Source: Monodelphis domestica
Lineage: Eukaryota > Chordata > Mammalia > Didelphimorphia > Didelphidae
Assembly (NCBI RefSeq): GCF_027887165.1
Contig: NC_077234.1
Coordinates: 164,203,877 to 164,267,876, forward strand
DNA length: 64,000 nt
Direction of reading: 5' to 3'
This document shows positions 11,765-21,369 of the stretch, piece by piece. The notes beneath the pieces were generated by a model. It had not been told where the DNA came from. It did no database searches and saw nothing but the letters and a program-made list of their open reading frames with translations. Numbering within the stretch: position 1 is the stretch's first letter; every line of letters starts with the position of its first letter. A program made the position numbers and the translations under genes.

Positions 11765-12055
11765 TTTCAAAATCTTTATTTAAAAGAAAAAGCACTGAAG
11801 TTCCCTTAGGCTGAAATTAACTGCCCCTGCTAAACCCCAATCTTGTCAGATTCAAAGGTCTCTCCTTGGCGTGGGATTGCTCCTTATATAGACCAATCCT
11901 GTGCCTGGAAAAGGGTGGTCCTCTTCCAGCATAGGATTGGTCCAACTCAAGAGCAATCCATGCCAGGAAGTAGGGGAGACCCCTGAGGCATGCTGGGGGA
12001 TGCAGTTCCCCACGCAATGTTTTAAAACTCACAATACTTTGCCTGACTTATTGCT
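11765..12055 (-). promoter_or_regulatory. LTR-like promoter segment, minus strand (unclassified element)
   Basis: Read on the minus strand this has a CCAAT box (GGACCAATCC), a TATATAAGG box near 11882-11890, then about 110 nt later AAATAAAG (a polyadenylation-type signal) near 11772. That order is what the U3-R part of a retroviral LTR shows. I could not find matching target duplications or clear TG...CA ends, so calling it an LTR is inference. No coding frame is involved. Confidence 0.4.
11865..11970. repeat. imperfect palindrome (two ~46-nt arms, 13-nt spacer)
   Basis: Left arm 11865-11910 and right arm 11924-11970 are reverse complements apart from a few mismatches and one-base gaps. Shared blocks include 'attgctc', 'gaccaatcct' and 'ctggaa'. 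Spacer 11911-11923. It covers the CCAAT and TATA motifs of the surrounding segment. Confidence 0.85.
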
Positions 12056-12059
12056 CAAT

Positions 12060-13119
12060 GGTTAGCATACTCACCCCAACCCCTCCACTATATTCTCTCT
12101 ATGCCAATAATTCTTAAGCTTTGGCTAAAAATACGGAAACCACCACTGCTCATCCCCAATGGACCATTCCTTAATTTTATCCACCTGAAGTCTTTTCTTC
12201 CTCCTTCCACTGTGCTCTCTGAAACTCCTGTTCAATAATTAACAAACTTCCTTTCTTATTAAAATTCTTTGTTTTTCACTCCATCTTCTGGCATACACTG
12301 AAGCTAGTCTTCTTCCTGATAACATCACTTTCTACACCTCTCTTCCTCCGTATTACTTTCACTTTCAATCATAATATCCCTTACCCTACCCCAAAAAACT
12401 AAAAACAACTTATTTACCACCTTGGATGACCTGAATACTCTGCTTCCTGACGTTCCTTCCTCTCTATCAATCAGGAACCCCTCTCCACATCAACCCTTGA
12501 CTTCAACCTTAATGCTTCTTCCAATATACCAACTTTCTAGGTCTCCAAGACTCAATTCACACAACTAACTCTTGGCATCCAGTATGTCACTTCCATATTC
12601 ACTCACTCTGAAATTTCTTTTATCAGATCATGATCCCTTATCATTCCACCTTTCTGTTTTACAAATGTTAACTCTGTCTTTTGTCTTCTCTGGGACCTCC
12701 ACTCTCTCCATCTCCAGTTCTTTCTCAGGTCATTATCCCTGGATTGGCTGGCTACATTCTTCCCTATCCCTTAGTGAATCCATCAAACTTCATATTCTTC
12801 TCTACCTTTGGATGTATTACCTTCTTGTCCTATCACTCAATGTGCCTTGCCAAACCCCAACCATGGATTCCTCCAACTATTTGCTTCTCTGTTCCAATTC
12901 AAGTGCTGTTGCATTGGAGAACATGAACTAGAGAAAATCAGAAACCATTGCATACCTATATTATCTTATCTCACCTGGGCTGTCACTGTAGCATGCCAAT
13001 TATTCTTTCCTAAAGAATTTTCTATTCCATCACCCATAGTGGCCATTCCAAACCTTCTCATCTCTCCTGAAATATCTCTTTGCACTGCCCACCATATTTG
13101 TTGAGGATCCCCCCTTGCC
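12060..13119 (+). mobile_element. CR1-clade (L2/L3-like) LINE relic, 5' part
   Basis: About 1 kb of C/T-rich sequence with scattered open frames in all plus-strand frames. Near 12620 a translation reads LSDHDPLSFHLSVL, resembling the SDH motif near the end of LINE apurinic endonuclease domains. The likely 3' end of the same element is at 13590-13845, after two SINE insertions. Frameshifts and stops show that it is dead. Attribution to L2/L3 rests on layout, so moderate confidence. Confidence 0.5.
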
Positions 13120-13308
13120 ATTTAAAAACAAAAACAAACAAACAAAAAACTCTTACCTTCTGTCTTAGAATGAATTCTAAGGATAGTTCCAAGGCAGTAG
13201 GGACTAGGTAATTTGGGTTAAGTGACTTGCCCAAGATGACAGCTAGGAAGTGTCTGAGGCCAGATTTGAACTGAGGACCTCTCATCTTCAGCCCTTGCTG
13301 CTGCCTCA
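13120..13308 (-). mobile_element. SINE-1/WSINE-type SINE, antisense
   Basis: 'actcttaccttctgtcttag', 'gggttaagtgacttgcccaa', 'gctaggaagtgtctgaggcc' and 'cagatttgaactgaggacct'. The (CAAA)n stretch at 13128-13148 is its reversed tail. Confidence 0.9.
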
Positions 13309-13315
13309 TACTTTA

Positions 13316-13546
13316 CTATCACTGTTTAGTTGTTTCAGTGGTGTCTGACTCTTCATATCCTCATTTGGGGTTTTCTTGGCAAAGATATTGGAGAGGTTTG
13401 CCATTTCCTTCTCCAGCTCATTATACAGATGAGGAAACTGAGGCAAACAAGGTTAAGACTTGCTCAGGGTCACAAAGTCAGAGGCCAGATTTGAACTGAA
13501 GAAGAGTCCAGTCCCAGCACTCCATCTACCTAAGAGCCTTGACCTC
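13316..13546 (-). mobile_element. MAR1-type CORE-SINE, antisense
   Basis: 'tcatttggggttttcttggc', 'ggtttgccatttccttctcc', 'cagatgaggaaactgaggca' and 'ccagatttgaactgaagaag'. Abuts the preceding SINE; both separate two parts of one LINE. Confidence 0.92.
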
Positions 13547-13589
13547 ACCACATATTTAATTTTTTTTTAATTACAACTATTCAATGAGA

Positions 13590-13845
13590 GGTCCCTCTGC
13601 TTTCCTCCTTAAATCTACCTTTTACAAGACACCTTTCCTGGTCCCCTTAACTGCTGGTGCCTGAGATTACCTCTGATTAATCTGTATACATCACGTGTGG
13701 GCAGAGACATTTGTATACTGTCCTCCCTAGTAGAATGTGATCTCTTTCTGGACCAGGATTGCTTTTGCCTTTCTCTGCATCTGTAGAGTTCAATACAAAG
13801 CCTGGCACATAACAAACACTTAGCAATTTTTTAAATGAATTCTTC
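13590..13845 (+). mobile_element. CR1-clade L2-type LINE 3' end
   Basis: 'ttaaatctaccttttacaagac', 'gtagaatgtgatctctttct', 'attgcttttgcctttctctg' and 'gcctggcacataacaaacac' match the L2 3' layout. Probably the end of the element that starts near 12060. Confidence 0.65.
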
Positions 13846-14136
13846 TGAAATCAGTCCACATATTTCATCATCAATATAATGATTTCAATCAATAATGAAT
13901 ACTTCACTGATCTTAGTATCCTATCCCTTGACTGTACTACAAAGGGAATTAACTTGTATCTTGGAAAACATGAAAAACCTCCCCCTTCTATTTTGGTGTA
14001 CATTTACTTATCTATAAATTTTTAAAGTTGTGAAGCATTTTTCCATTCATCTTTTCCCAAATTCCCATATAATTAGATTGATATCTCAGTGCGTACCTTA
14101 CAAACAAGCTAAGTTGTCTTCTAGTTCAATTCCAAT
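13846..14136. other. unique intron sequence
   Basis: Nothing recognised. Confidence 0.45.
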
Positions 14137-14325
14137 TGGGGCAGCTAGGTGGCTCAGTGGATTGATAGGCAGGAAATTCTGGGTTCAAAGTTAGCCTCAG
14201 ATACTTCCTAGCTGTGTGACCCTGGACAAATCACTTAACCTTCCTTGCCTAGCCCTTACCATTCTTCTGCCTTGGTAAGAAGACACAGGACTGATTCCAA
14301 GGCAGAAGGTGAAATAAATAAATAA
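14137..14325 (+). mobile_element. SINE-1/WSINE-type SINE
   Basis: 'ggggcagctaggtggctcag' head, 'gtgtgaccctggacaaatca', 'ttgcctagcccttaccattc', and a (AAAT)n tail. Confidence 0.93.
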
Positions 14326-14925
14326 ACAGTGTCCAACTAGATCAATTTAGAGTCTACAGTAATGAAAGCTAACTCAAGTCCTATAAATCTTGCATTAAAA
14401 ATGTCATTCTTTCTCTGAACTATATTTCCTTCTCTCCCAGATTTACATCTTAATTTAATAATTAAGCATATTTGGCATAGACAACCTATATTCTTTACAA
14501 CATCTAGCATCTGCTTAATTAGTGAAAAACTAATTCAGTCCAGTTGATTTCACCCCAATCAGTCATACAATAGCAAGAAGTTTGAGGCCATAGTAGACAC
14601 AAAAGCCTCCTGACCCCTTGATAGTCACTGCTCAGTGTATTTCCTTTTCTATTTTAAGTGAATTGCGTTCTTTGACCAGCCACTAAGGTTAAAATTTTTT
14701 TAAAAATCACTTCAAGTAAAGGTTGCTGATCCTACGATGCTTTAAATATTCTATCTTTTCAGTTGCTTTAATTTCTATGACAATTTAGTTAACAATGAAG
14801 GAGCTCGAGGGTTGCTTTAAAAGATGCACCATCTCTCCACACCTCTTCATCATGAGTTATCCCTGTTCATAGTTTCTTACACATTTCTTATTGTTATTCC
14901 TATACATTTCTTATTGTTATTTTTC
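14326..14925. other. unique intron sequence
   Basis: AT-rich, no exon or named repeat seen. Confidence 0.45.
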
Positions 14926-14927
14926 CA

Positions 14928-15147
14928 TTTCCATTGCTATTGTTCAATCATTTCAGTGATATCCAACTCTACATGACCATATTTGGGGACTTTCTTGGCA
15001 AAGAAAGCATCTTCTCCATCTCATTTTACAGATGAGGAAACTGAGGCAAGCAGGGAGAAGTGATTTGTCTAAGATTTAAACTCGTGAAGATGAGTCTTCC
15101 TGATTCCAAGCCTACTACTCTGCCGACTGCACCACCTACCTACCCGA
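14928..15147 (-). mobile_element. MAR1-type CORE-SINE, antisense
   Basis: 'gttcaatcatttcagtgata', 'acagatgaggaaactgaggc', 'gatgagtcttcctgattcca' and 'gcaccacctacctaccc'. Internal deletion between the 'aagtgatttgtct' and 'aaactcgtgaag' blocks. Confidence 0.87.
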
Positions 15148-16212
15148 TAAATTACATAGATGGTATAAAACTACATTAATAGAGTGTTTCCTTACTAGGA
15201 GTTCCCTACATTAGTGAAATCCTGGGACCAGACTTTATTCTCTATATTCTGATTGAAAATATAGGTTGAAATATATGCTTTCTCATTTTGAGAAAACCAG
15301 GAAAATGAGAAAAATAACACTTGTGGATCCACCCATTTCTAGTAAGAAAAAGTCGGTTATTGTTAACATGTAAAATGCAAATAGGTGTTTTTCAGGTAAT
15401 TTCCACCTCCTAGTGGAGTCATTCCTATGTTTGGGGTTAAAGATGATAACGAAAGTCTTTTATTCTTCTTGCTTCTTAGACGTTTGTAGCATAGCCTCAT
15501 CACCAAAAGAACATGGTGCCCTGGATTTGCAAAAGGAAAATGGTTTCTAGAGAATCCACTTTGCTGTTTTAATCAGTATAAAAGCACACACATACTCTAA
15601 GGCCAGTCATGTTCTGTGAACTTCAAGATAACCTTTAGCTTCCACAAAGGTCCCTACAGGAAAAATATGTCAACATTTAGTATAATTTGTAGTAGTCTGT
15701 TTTTACTGTAGAAATGGAACACAAACCTTGCCAAATTTACTGGCAAAAAAAAAAAGTCATTTTTGTGCTTTCCACTTGTTTTCTTTTTACCATGTGATAT
15801 TATTTGTGTGCGGTAGTTTTCAAAACATCCCAGGTCATAATAAATTCAAAAATTGTACTGCTGGAAAGAGTTCTGTGGGAGAACTTTCCCATTAATGGTG
15901 AATCATGTTTCAAAAGATTTTTTTCCCCGATCCATAAAGAGATAAATTTATTTACCCTACATACTTGAATTCTATAGAGGCAAAATAAGAACATGCTCTT
16001 TCTTTGTTAAATGCCCTAACTCTTAGACTACAAAACAAATGCTTCTAAAATTGCTTAAGAACCGTTAGTGATTCTGCTTAACACATAGGAACGTGAAAGT
16101 GGTTTTTTTCCAGGCTGTTTTTTGGTAAGAAACGTTTGATTAATCAATCTACAAACCATTTTTAAGGGCTTAATTTATAGGCATTATATCTTAATAAAAT
16201 GTTTCTTTCTAT
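15148..16212. other. unique intron sequence (1.06 kb)
   Basis: No repeat recognised over a kilobase close to the DOCK9 exon. A comparison with other mammals would show whether part of it is conserved; I cannot tell by eye. Confidence 0.4.
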
Positions 16213-16214
16213 CA

Positions 16215-16378
16215 TAAAGTTAGAGAGGGGTGGGATCTTACAAACCACTTAATCCATCCCCTTCCACTTCGTTTTTCAGATGAGAATACTGTGCCTTAGT
16301 GACACAGGTAGGTAAATGACACTAAAGGACAGATTTACACCCAGGTCCTCTTGCTTCAGTCAGGACTCTTTCCACTCT
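16215..16378 (-). mobile_element. MIR3-like SINE, antisense
   Basis: 'cagatgagaatactgtgcct', 'aaaggacagatttacaccca' and 'ggtcctcttgcttcagtcag' follow the antisense MIR order. Confidence 0.65.
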
Positions 16379-16699
16379 GTTTCTTTACCCTTTAATTTGC
16401 TCATAATCCCATGGACAGGTATATTTCTTTCTGTCATATTGATATTATTAGCAAAATCAATCTCCATAGGCTGGTTGGAAATGTATCACTATCTGGATCT
16501 TACAAACATATCTGGCATTTTATTTTTTCTAAGAAACTTAAAAAGTAAAGGAAAAAATCCCAAACCAAACATTCACCTGGTAGAAAGAGGTCACATCAAG
16601 TCTCTGAATTAAAAGGCAACAAATGCCCTTTTCTCCTGACCAATTGCCCTGAAAGCCCAACCACATTGTTTAAAGGATAGAAAAAATAAAACCCATTAC
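16379..16699 (-). other. DOCK9: DOCK9 intron just downstream of the AKPK exon
   Basis: Begins with the GTAATGGG donor read on the minus strand. No repeat recognised. The 98-codon plus-strand frame at 16316-16612 is antisense to the gene and has no support. Confidence 0.6.
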
Positions 16700-16816
16700 C
16701 TGAAAGTCATCATAAGGAAAAAGCAGCATCTCACGTAAACCATCATTCAAGATTTGTGTCTTCTTCTGGACAATAACATTCTCATAGTCAAGTGGCTCAA
16801 TTAACTTTGGTTTTGC
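16700..16816 (-). CDS. DOCK9: DOCK9 coding exon (N-terminal, AKPKLIEPLDYENV...)
   Basis: Minus-strand internal exon of 117 nt, exactly 39 codons, phase 0 at both ends. It is flanked by a T-rich acceptor (TTTTTTATTTTCTAG) and a CAG|GTAATG donor. The translation starts AKPKLIEPLDYENVIVQKKT and ends MLLFPYDDFQ. From memory this is identical to the corresponding segment of eutherian DOCK9 except for a Gly where I recall Cys (ILND-G-LREM). DOCK11 and DOCK10 have clearly different residues here. Known: this is the start of the conserved DOCK-C/D N-terminal domain of the zizimin family, Cdc42 exchange factors whose catalytic DHR2 is far downstream. In DOCK9 it is the second coding exon, the common acceptor for alternative first exons. 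Nothing in it looks broken. Confidence 0.95.
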
Positions 16817-17380
16817 CTAGAAAATAAAAAAGCTTCCTTAAGCACTTGGTGTGTCTTGAGTAAGAACCATTCATTAAGGCACATAATATGCAATCTCTGC
16901 ACAATTTTCTTTCGAGAGAAAAACAAATCCTCAAAAAAAAAAACCATAATTCTCTGTTTACATGCACAATCCATAAAATAATTGAGTGGGATGGGTAGTA
17001 GAAATTCTTATTTTTAAAGGGAAAAATATATAATTGAAAGAGAACTTGAATCTTGAGGAATTTCATTCATTTTTTTAAAATACCACATAAACTTAAAAAA
17101 AAAAAGAAGAGCAGAGGCACAAGCATAAATATGTCCTATTGATTCAAATTCCTGAATCAATTCTCGTGTCCGTCTATTTCCATTGCTGCTACCTACTCTC
17201 GGCTCTCAAGACTATGCTCTTGGGCTGCTAAAGAGCCCACTCAACTGGTTCTCCCAATCTTACTAGGTTCCCTCCAAACCGTTCCCCTGGATATTCAACA
17301 AAATAATCTTTTTCTGGATTGTAAAATATGTGGTGGAGAGAAAATAAGGTATAAGAAGACTGGAAAGGTAGGAAGAAGCC
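16817..17380. other. unique intron sequence upstream of the exon
   Basis: Contains the acceptor polypyrimidine tract at its left end. No repeat recognised apart from short A-runs. Confidence 0.45.
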
Positions 17381-17450
17381 AGGTTATAAAGGCATTCAAA
17401 GACCTCCACAACCTTACTCCCATTTACCTTTACAGCTCTATCTCTTACTC
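17340..17450 (+). mobile_element. L2/L3-type LINE fragment
   Basis: 'aaggcattcaaagacctcca', 'caaccttactcccatttacc', 'tttacagctctatctcttac' match the sense L2 segment that normally reads 'cttcacaacctggctcc...'. Possibly continued at 17745-17850. Confidence 0.5.
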
Positions 17451-17765
17451 TATTTGTAAAGGAGAAGCAGTATAACAGATGTCATCAGGGAAATGCATGG
17501 CAGGAAAAGGAGATGGGCCAGTTGTGTTACAAGAATTCGGGAGAGTGTATGCACCATTGATGTGCTCCAGTGGTTCTGAGGTGATGTCAGAAGAAGGAAA
17601 GAAAGACTTCCTCTCTGAAGCAGATTTGCAGATAGCCATGGGCAAGAGTTGAACAGGGTTAGCAGACAGACCATGATCTTCATCAGTAAAAGGAGAAATG
17701 ACATCAATAAAATCACAGATCCAGGGAAAGGAACTTTGGAGTACTTCTCCACTTTTGTGCCTCAA
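17451..17765 (-). other. unexplained segment with a 106-codon open frame, between L2-like flanks
   Basis: The minus strand is open from an ATG at 17765 to a stop at 17445, and an overlapping frame is open for 100 codons. I recognise no domain, no signal peptide and no similarity. Its position between two L2-like pieces suggests an insertion, for example a processed copy or an unknown repeat. No poly(A) or target duplication seen. Coding status is doubtful. Confidence 0.3.
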
Positions 17766-17850
17766 CTCATGCGCTTCCCCCCACCACCATTTTTAGTTTT
17801 CTCTCCCATCTTTCAAGGCCTGGCTCAAAATATAATCCCAATATGGTGTA
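17766..17850 (+). mobile_element. L2-type LINE fragment
   Basis: 'tctctcccatctttcaaggc' then 'ctggctcaaaatataatccc' resembles the L2 block preceding 'ccttccctgaccacc'. Short. Confidence 0.45.
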
Positions 17851-17861
17851 ATTAACTGGAA

Positions 17862-17945
17862 ATCAAGAAACGTAGATTAAAATCTTTGCTCTACAAGTCA
17901 CTTACATTCTCTAAGTCCCAGTTTTCTGAACTGTAAATGGCTTAA
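17862..17945 (+). mobile_element. MIR-like SINE fragment
   Basis: 'taaaatctttgctctacaag', 'tcacttacattctctaagtc' and 'ctgaactgtaaatgg' keep the order of the MIR core. Confidence 0.5.
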
Positions 17946-18510
17946 TACATTCCCAACAGATAAATGGCCAGAAGTCACAAAGTTCTCAAAAAAACAAATT
18001 GTTAGTACCACAGCTGAAAAAACTTTCAAAGTTTCTAATAATCAAAAAAGAACCCCCAAAAAATTTTAGTTTAACCACGTCTTAAAAAAAATGACAGTGA
18101 AGGAGTTATAAGAAAACAGAACCCTATGATACTATTAGTGCAGCTACGAATTGGCATGATCTTTTTGGAAAATAGCTTGTCAATACATGATATGTGTTGT
18201 GAAATGGGTCATGCCTTTCCATTCAGTGATCCTCCTGATAGGATAACACCCTGAGAATGTGAGTAAAAGGTAGGAAGAGATCAAGCTGGACACAAATATT
18301 TATACTGGCCTTATTTGTAATACCAAAAAAAAAAAGAAGAATAGATTAGGTTATGCTGTGATACTTTATTACTACACAATATTATTACACTACACTATTA
18401 AAATGACACCATAAAGAATAGGAAAAAACTGGGAAATGACTATACTAAAGGGCAAAGACCTGGACTATGACTAACCTAAAAAAGATGCAGAGGAAAAAAA
18501 GATTAGAAGA
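17946..18510 (+). mobile_element. L1 3' UTR, old copy
   Basis: Starts with 'gataaatggccagaagtcac' and 'gttctcaaaaaaacaaattg', the region before the L1 3' UTR ('aaatggtcaaaggatatgaac...'). Continues through 'tttatactggccttatttgt' and 'gatactttattactacacaa'. No intact ORF2. Old and diverged. Confidence 0.65.
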
Positions 18511-18539
18511 GAAAATAGAAGCACATGAGAAATTAGAAT

Positions 18540-18660
18540 TATGATCGTAAGTCTACTTATGTAGATATATAGGCTATATACATATCAATATATGATATAT
18601 AATTATAAATATATAATCAATAATACAACATTATGATATTATATGATATGATATGAGTAA
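18540..18660. repeat. AT-rich low-complexity stretch
   Basis: Irregular TATA/ATAT repeats ('tatatgatatataattataa', 'gatattatatgatatgatat'). Confidence 0.85.
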
Positions 18661-18739
18661 GCTTTAGATCATTTGGGTGCCAATGGTTTTATATTTGATT
18701 TTATTCCTCATTTCCTTTGATTTGTTGATAGTTATTATG

Positions 18740-18820
18740 AAGTTATTTTGAAAAATAGATTCGGAATATCTACCTTACATAGTTGTTGGGAGGAAATGTC
18801 CTTGTAAACTTTAAAGATAG
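18740..18820 (+). mobile_element. MIR tail fragment
   Basis: 'ctaccttacatagttgttgg' and 'gtccttgtaaactttaaaga' match the 3' third of MIR/THER1. The 5' part is not recognisable. Confidence 0.55.
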
Positions 18821-18821
18821 A

Positions 18822-19145
18822 CATAGTCAGTCAATAAACATTTATTAAATATCTGCGCTGGGCCAGTCCCTGTGCAGACATGAAGAAAGGCAAAAGGCAG
18901 TCTGTGTTCTCAAGGAGCTCACAGTTTAATGGGGAGACAGTCTTCAAACAATTACGTACAGACAAGTTATAAACAGGATATATTAGAAATAATGAACAAA
19001 GAGAAGGCACCAGAATTACTAGAATTAGGGAGGATCAGGAAGGGCTTCCTATTAGAAAGTGAGCTTTTAGCTGGGACCCTAAGGGAGTCGAGAGGCAGAG
19101 ATGAGGAGGAAAGCCTTCCAGGCATGGGGGACACTCTAGGGACTT
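18822..19145 (-). mobile_element. CR1-clade L2/L3-type LINE, antisense 3' end
   Basis: Antisense L2/L3: 'tcagtcaataaacatttatt', 'aatatctgcgctgggccagt', 'caaggagctcacagtttaat', 'aagggcttcctattagaaag' and 'ccttccaggcatgggggaca'. The 72-codon plus-strand frame at 18929 is a chance frame in this repeat. Confidence 0.82.
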
Positions 19146-19204
19146 GAGATTTCTTAGGTTTAGGGCTTCCTCTGCCAAAGCAGGTCAGTGTCTTCTCTCT
19201 CTTG

Positions 19205-19290
19205 ATTCATAGTTGTAGGGAATTGCCTAAGAACTGAGAGGCTGTCACTAGTCCAGAGTCACAGAGCCAGTATAGGCAAAGATTGGACTT
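19205..19290 (-). mobile_element. MIR-family SINE, antisense, first half (split by L1)
   Basis: 'tgtcactagtccagagtcac', 'agagccagtataggcaaaga' then 'ttggacttaaa'. The matching second half resumes at 19718 after an L1 insertion. Confidence 0.7.
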
Positions 19291-19295
19291 AAATG

Positions 19296-19715
19296 GGAAT
19301 GCAGAGAACTCTATACACAGTAATTGAAATAGTGTGGAACGATCAAACATGATAAGACTTTGCTACAACAGCAATGCAAAGATCCAGGACAATTCTGAGG
19401 GACTTGGGAAAAGAATGCTATCCACCTCCAGAGAAAGAACTGTGGGAGTAGAAAAGCAGAAGAAAAACATGTGATTTATCCCATTTTATTTGCATATAGG
19501 ATTTGGGTTTTATAAGATTATACTTTTGCAAAAATGAGTAATAATACATGTATAACCTAGTGGAATTGCTTGTCGGCTCCAGGAGTGGGGAGGGAAGAGG
19601 GGAGGGAGAGAACATGAATTATGTAACCATGGAAAACTTCTGTGGGAATTTGTTACTGGAATAAAATGAAGATAACATTTTTTAAAATAAAATTACAAAA
19701 AGAAGACAGAGAGAG
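19296..19715 (+). mobile_element. L1 3' end inserted into a MIR
   Basis: 'ctatacacagtaattgaaat', 'gatccaggacaattctgagg', 'agaaagaactgtgggagtag', 'aacatgaattatgtaaccat' and the 3' tail 'aataaaatgaagataac'. The host MIR reads 'gattggacttaaa' before the insertion and 'gattagactgaaa' after it, consistent with an approximately 13-bp target duplication. Confidence 0.85.
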
Positions 19716-19717
19716 AG

Positions 19718-19785
19718 AGATTAGACTGAAACCTAGGTCTTCCTGACTGAGGTTGACTCACTATCTACTATGCAACACTGTCTTT
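19718..19785 (-). mobile_element. MIR-family SINE, antisense, second half
   Basis: 'gattagactgaaacctaggt', 'cttcctgactgaggttgact' and 'cactatctactatgcaac' continue the MIR interrupted at 19290. Confidence 0.7.
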
Positions 19786-19794
19786 AAAGAAACT

Positions 19795-19925
19795 CTAGCT
19801 AACTGCCTTCTCTCCTACTTATAAACTCCCAGAGGGCAGGGACAACATCCTCTACATCTTTAGTGGCTCTCAGAGTACTTAGCATTGTGCCTCAGTGTTT
19901 CATGACTAACTAAAATTCTAAATAA
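19795..19925 (+). mobile_element. L2-type LINE 3' end
   Basis: 'ttataaactcccagagggca', 'gggacaacatcctctacatc' and 'agtacttagcattgtgcctc'. Confidence 0.7.
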
Positions 19926-20683
19926 AAGTACTTTTGAAGAAATGGAGTCTTCATTTAATACTACAGATGTAAGAGGTTTAGCCAACTGTACCCCATGTTG
20001 CATATCTCCCATATTCCCTTCCTACATTCGTTCACATTAAAAAATCAGAACTATGTACTTCAATAGGGAAAAAAACATTTGGTTCTAGAAAATAATGAAA
20101 TCACTATGAAAATATTAATGGAAAATAGCATGGTTACAACAAAAATATTAACACATTCGTCTGATCAAATGGCCACAAACTCAATGAGAAGATAAAAAGC
20201 TTATGCCAGAAATGCTGAAACTATTGTCATCTCTTCCCCTCAGCCTCAAGTATTGTTGTCACTTCTGCAATGGACAATTGCTAAAGTTCTGACAATTTGG
20301 TTGTTTTGGTTTCAGTTTTTTGCCAACTATGAATTGAAAAAGTAACCCTTCTGGCTTCAAAATCTTTTTTTTTTAATTTGTTCTTTCCGCTGAATGTTTT
20401 TCAAGAAAATTTCACTCATCAAGTCTGTACAATTTGCTATCATAATCTGGTCAGAGAGATCCAGCACACAAAGCTACAGAACAAAAAGTCCAGCCCTTAT
20501 GTAGCAACAGGGAAGTTGCTTCTCCTCTACTTGAATACATAGCTGCCTGGCAACCAATTCCCATCTCAAAATGGGCAAAAAGTAAAAACGACTAGACTGT
20601 ATGTACGTCAAAAAATGTGCTCTTGGTACAAAGGTTTTTAAACCATTCATTTAATGACTGAACCATTAGGTTTTTTTGTTTAA
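19926..20683. other. unique intron sequence
   Basis: AT-rich, no exon or named repeat. Confidence 0.45.
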
Positions 20684-20874
20684 AAAAAAAAACAACACTT
20701 ATTTTCCATCTTAGACTCAATACTGTGTATTCCTTCTAAGATGGAAGAGTGATAAGGGCCAGACAATTGGGGTTAACTGCCTTGCCCAATGACAAACAGC
20801 TAGAAAGTGTCTGAGGCTAGTTTTGAACCCAAAACATGGCTCTCAATCCAATGAGTCACTAAGCTGCCTCCCAT
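20684..20874 (-). mobile_element. SINE-1/WSINE-type SINE, antisense
   Basis: 'ttagactcaatactgtgtat', 'gataagggccagacaattgg', 'gctagaaagtgtctgaggct' and 'caatgagtcactaagctgcc'. More diverged than the copy at 6861. Confidence 0.92.
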
Positions 20875-21368
20875 GACTTCTTTATTAGGAATTTGCAACA
20901 GGAGAAAACTATTTTTTGAGTCCAGGAATGTATCCATTGTTGACAACAGCCAGTTGTTGGAATTGAGCAAGAGCACATAGAGAGGAAAGGGGGTGCCAAC
21001 TGGACCTACTGGTGGCAGGTGCCAAATACTGGGTAAGAAACTATTGCTCACATCCCATTCAGTACAAGGTTTGCTATTTTATAAAGGTAACCTGTCACAT
21101 AACTCTTTCAACTGGAGACACTCCTCATTGAATTTCTGTTAGTGTGGAAAATCAAAACTGTTTTCATCATTAAAAATGGATGCGCCATTTTGGAAAGATT
21201 CCCAAAATCTTAATAAAGAATATTTCTTTATGGAGTTATACAATTGAACTATATTGAGATGGGGGAGAATATAAAGGGAAATTTTTTAAAAAAACAGTAA
21301 AATATAGTTGAGGAGTAATATCTCTCAGGTAAGATGATGAAATAAAAATATTAAATAAGATAACGATT
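20875..21368. other. unique intron sequence
   Basis: Nothing recognised. Antisense frames at 20800-21051 and 21236-21538 overlap repeats and lack support. Confidence 0.45.
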
Positions 21369-21369
21369 G

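Noticed and set aside
12572-13104. Overlapping plus-strand frames of 81-119 codons
   Set aside because: Read as decayed LINE sequence rather than a gene: three frames open in overlapping pieces, C/T-rich, and no splice framing.
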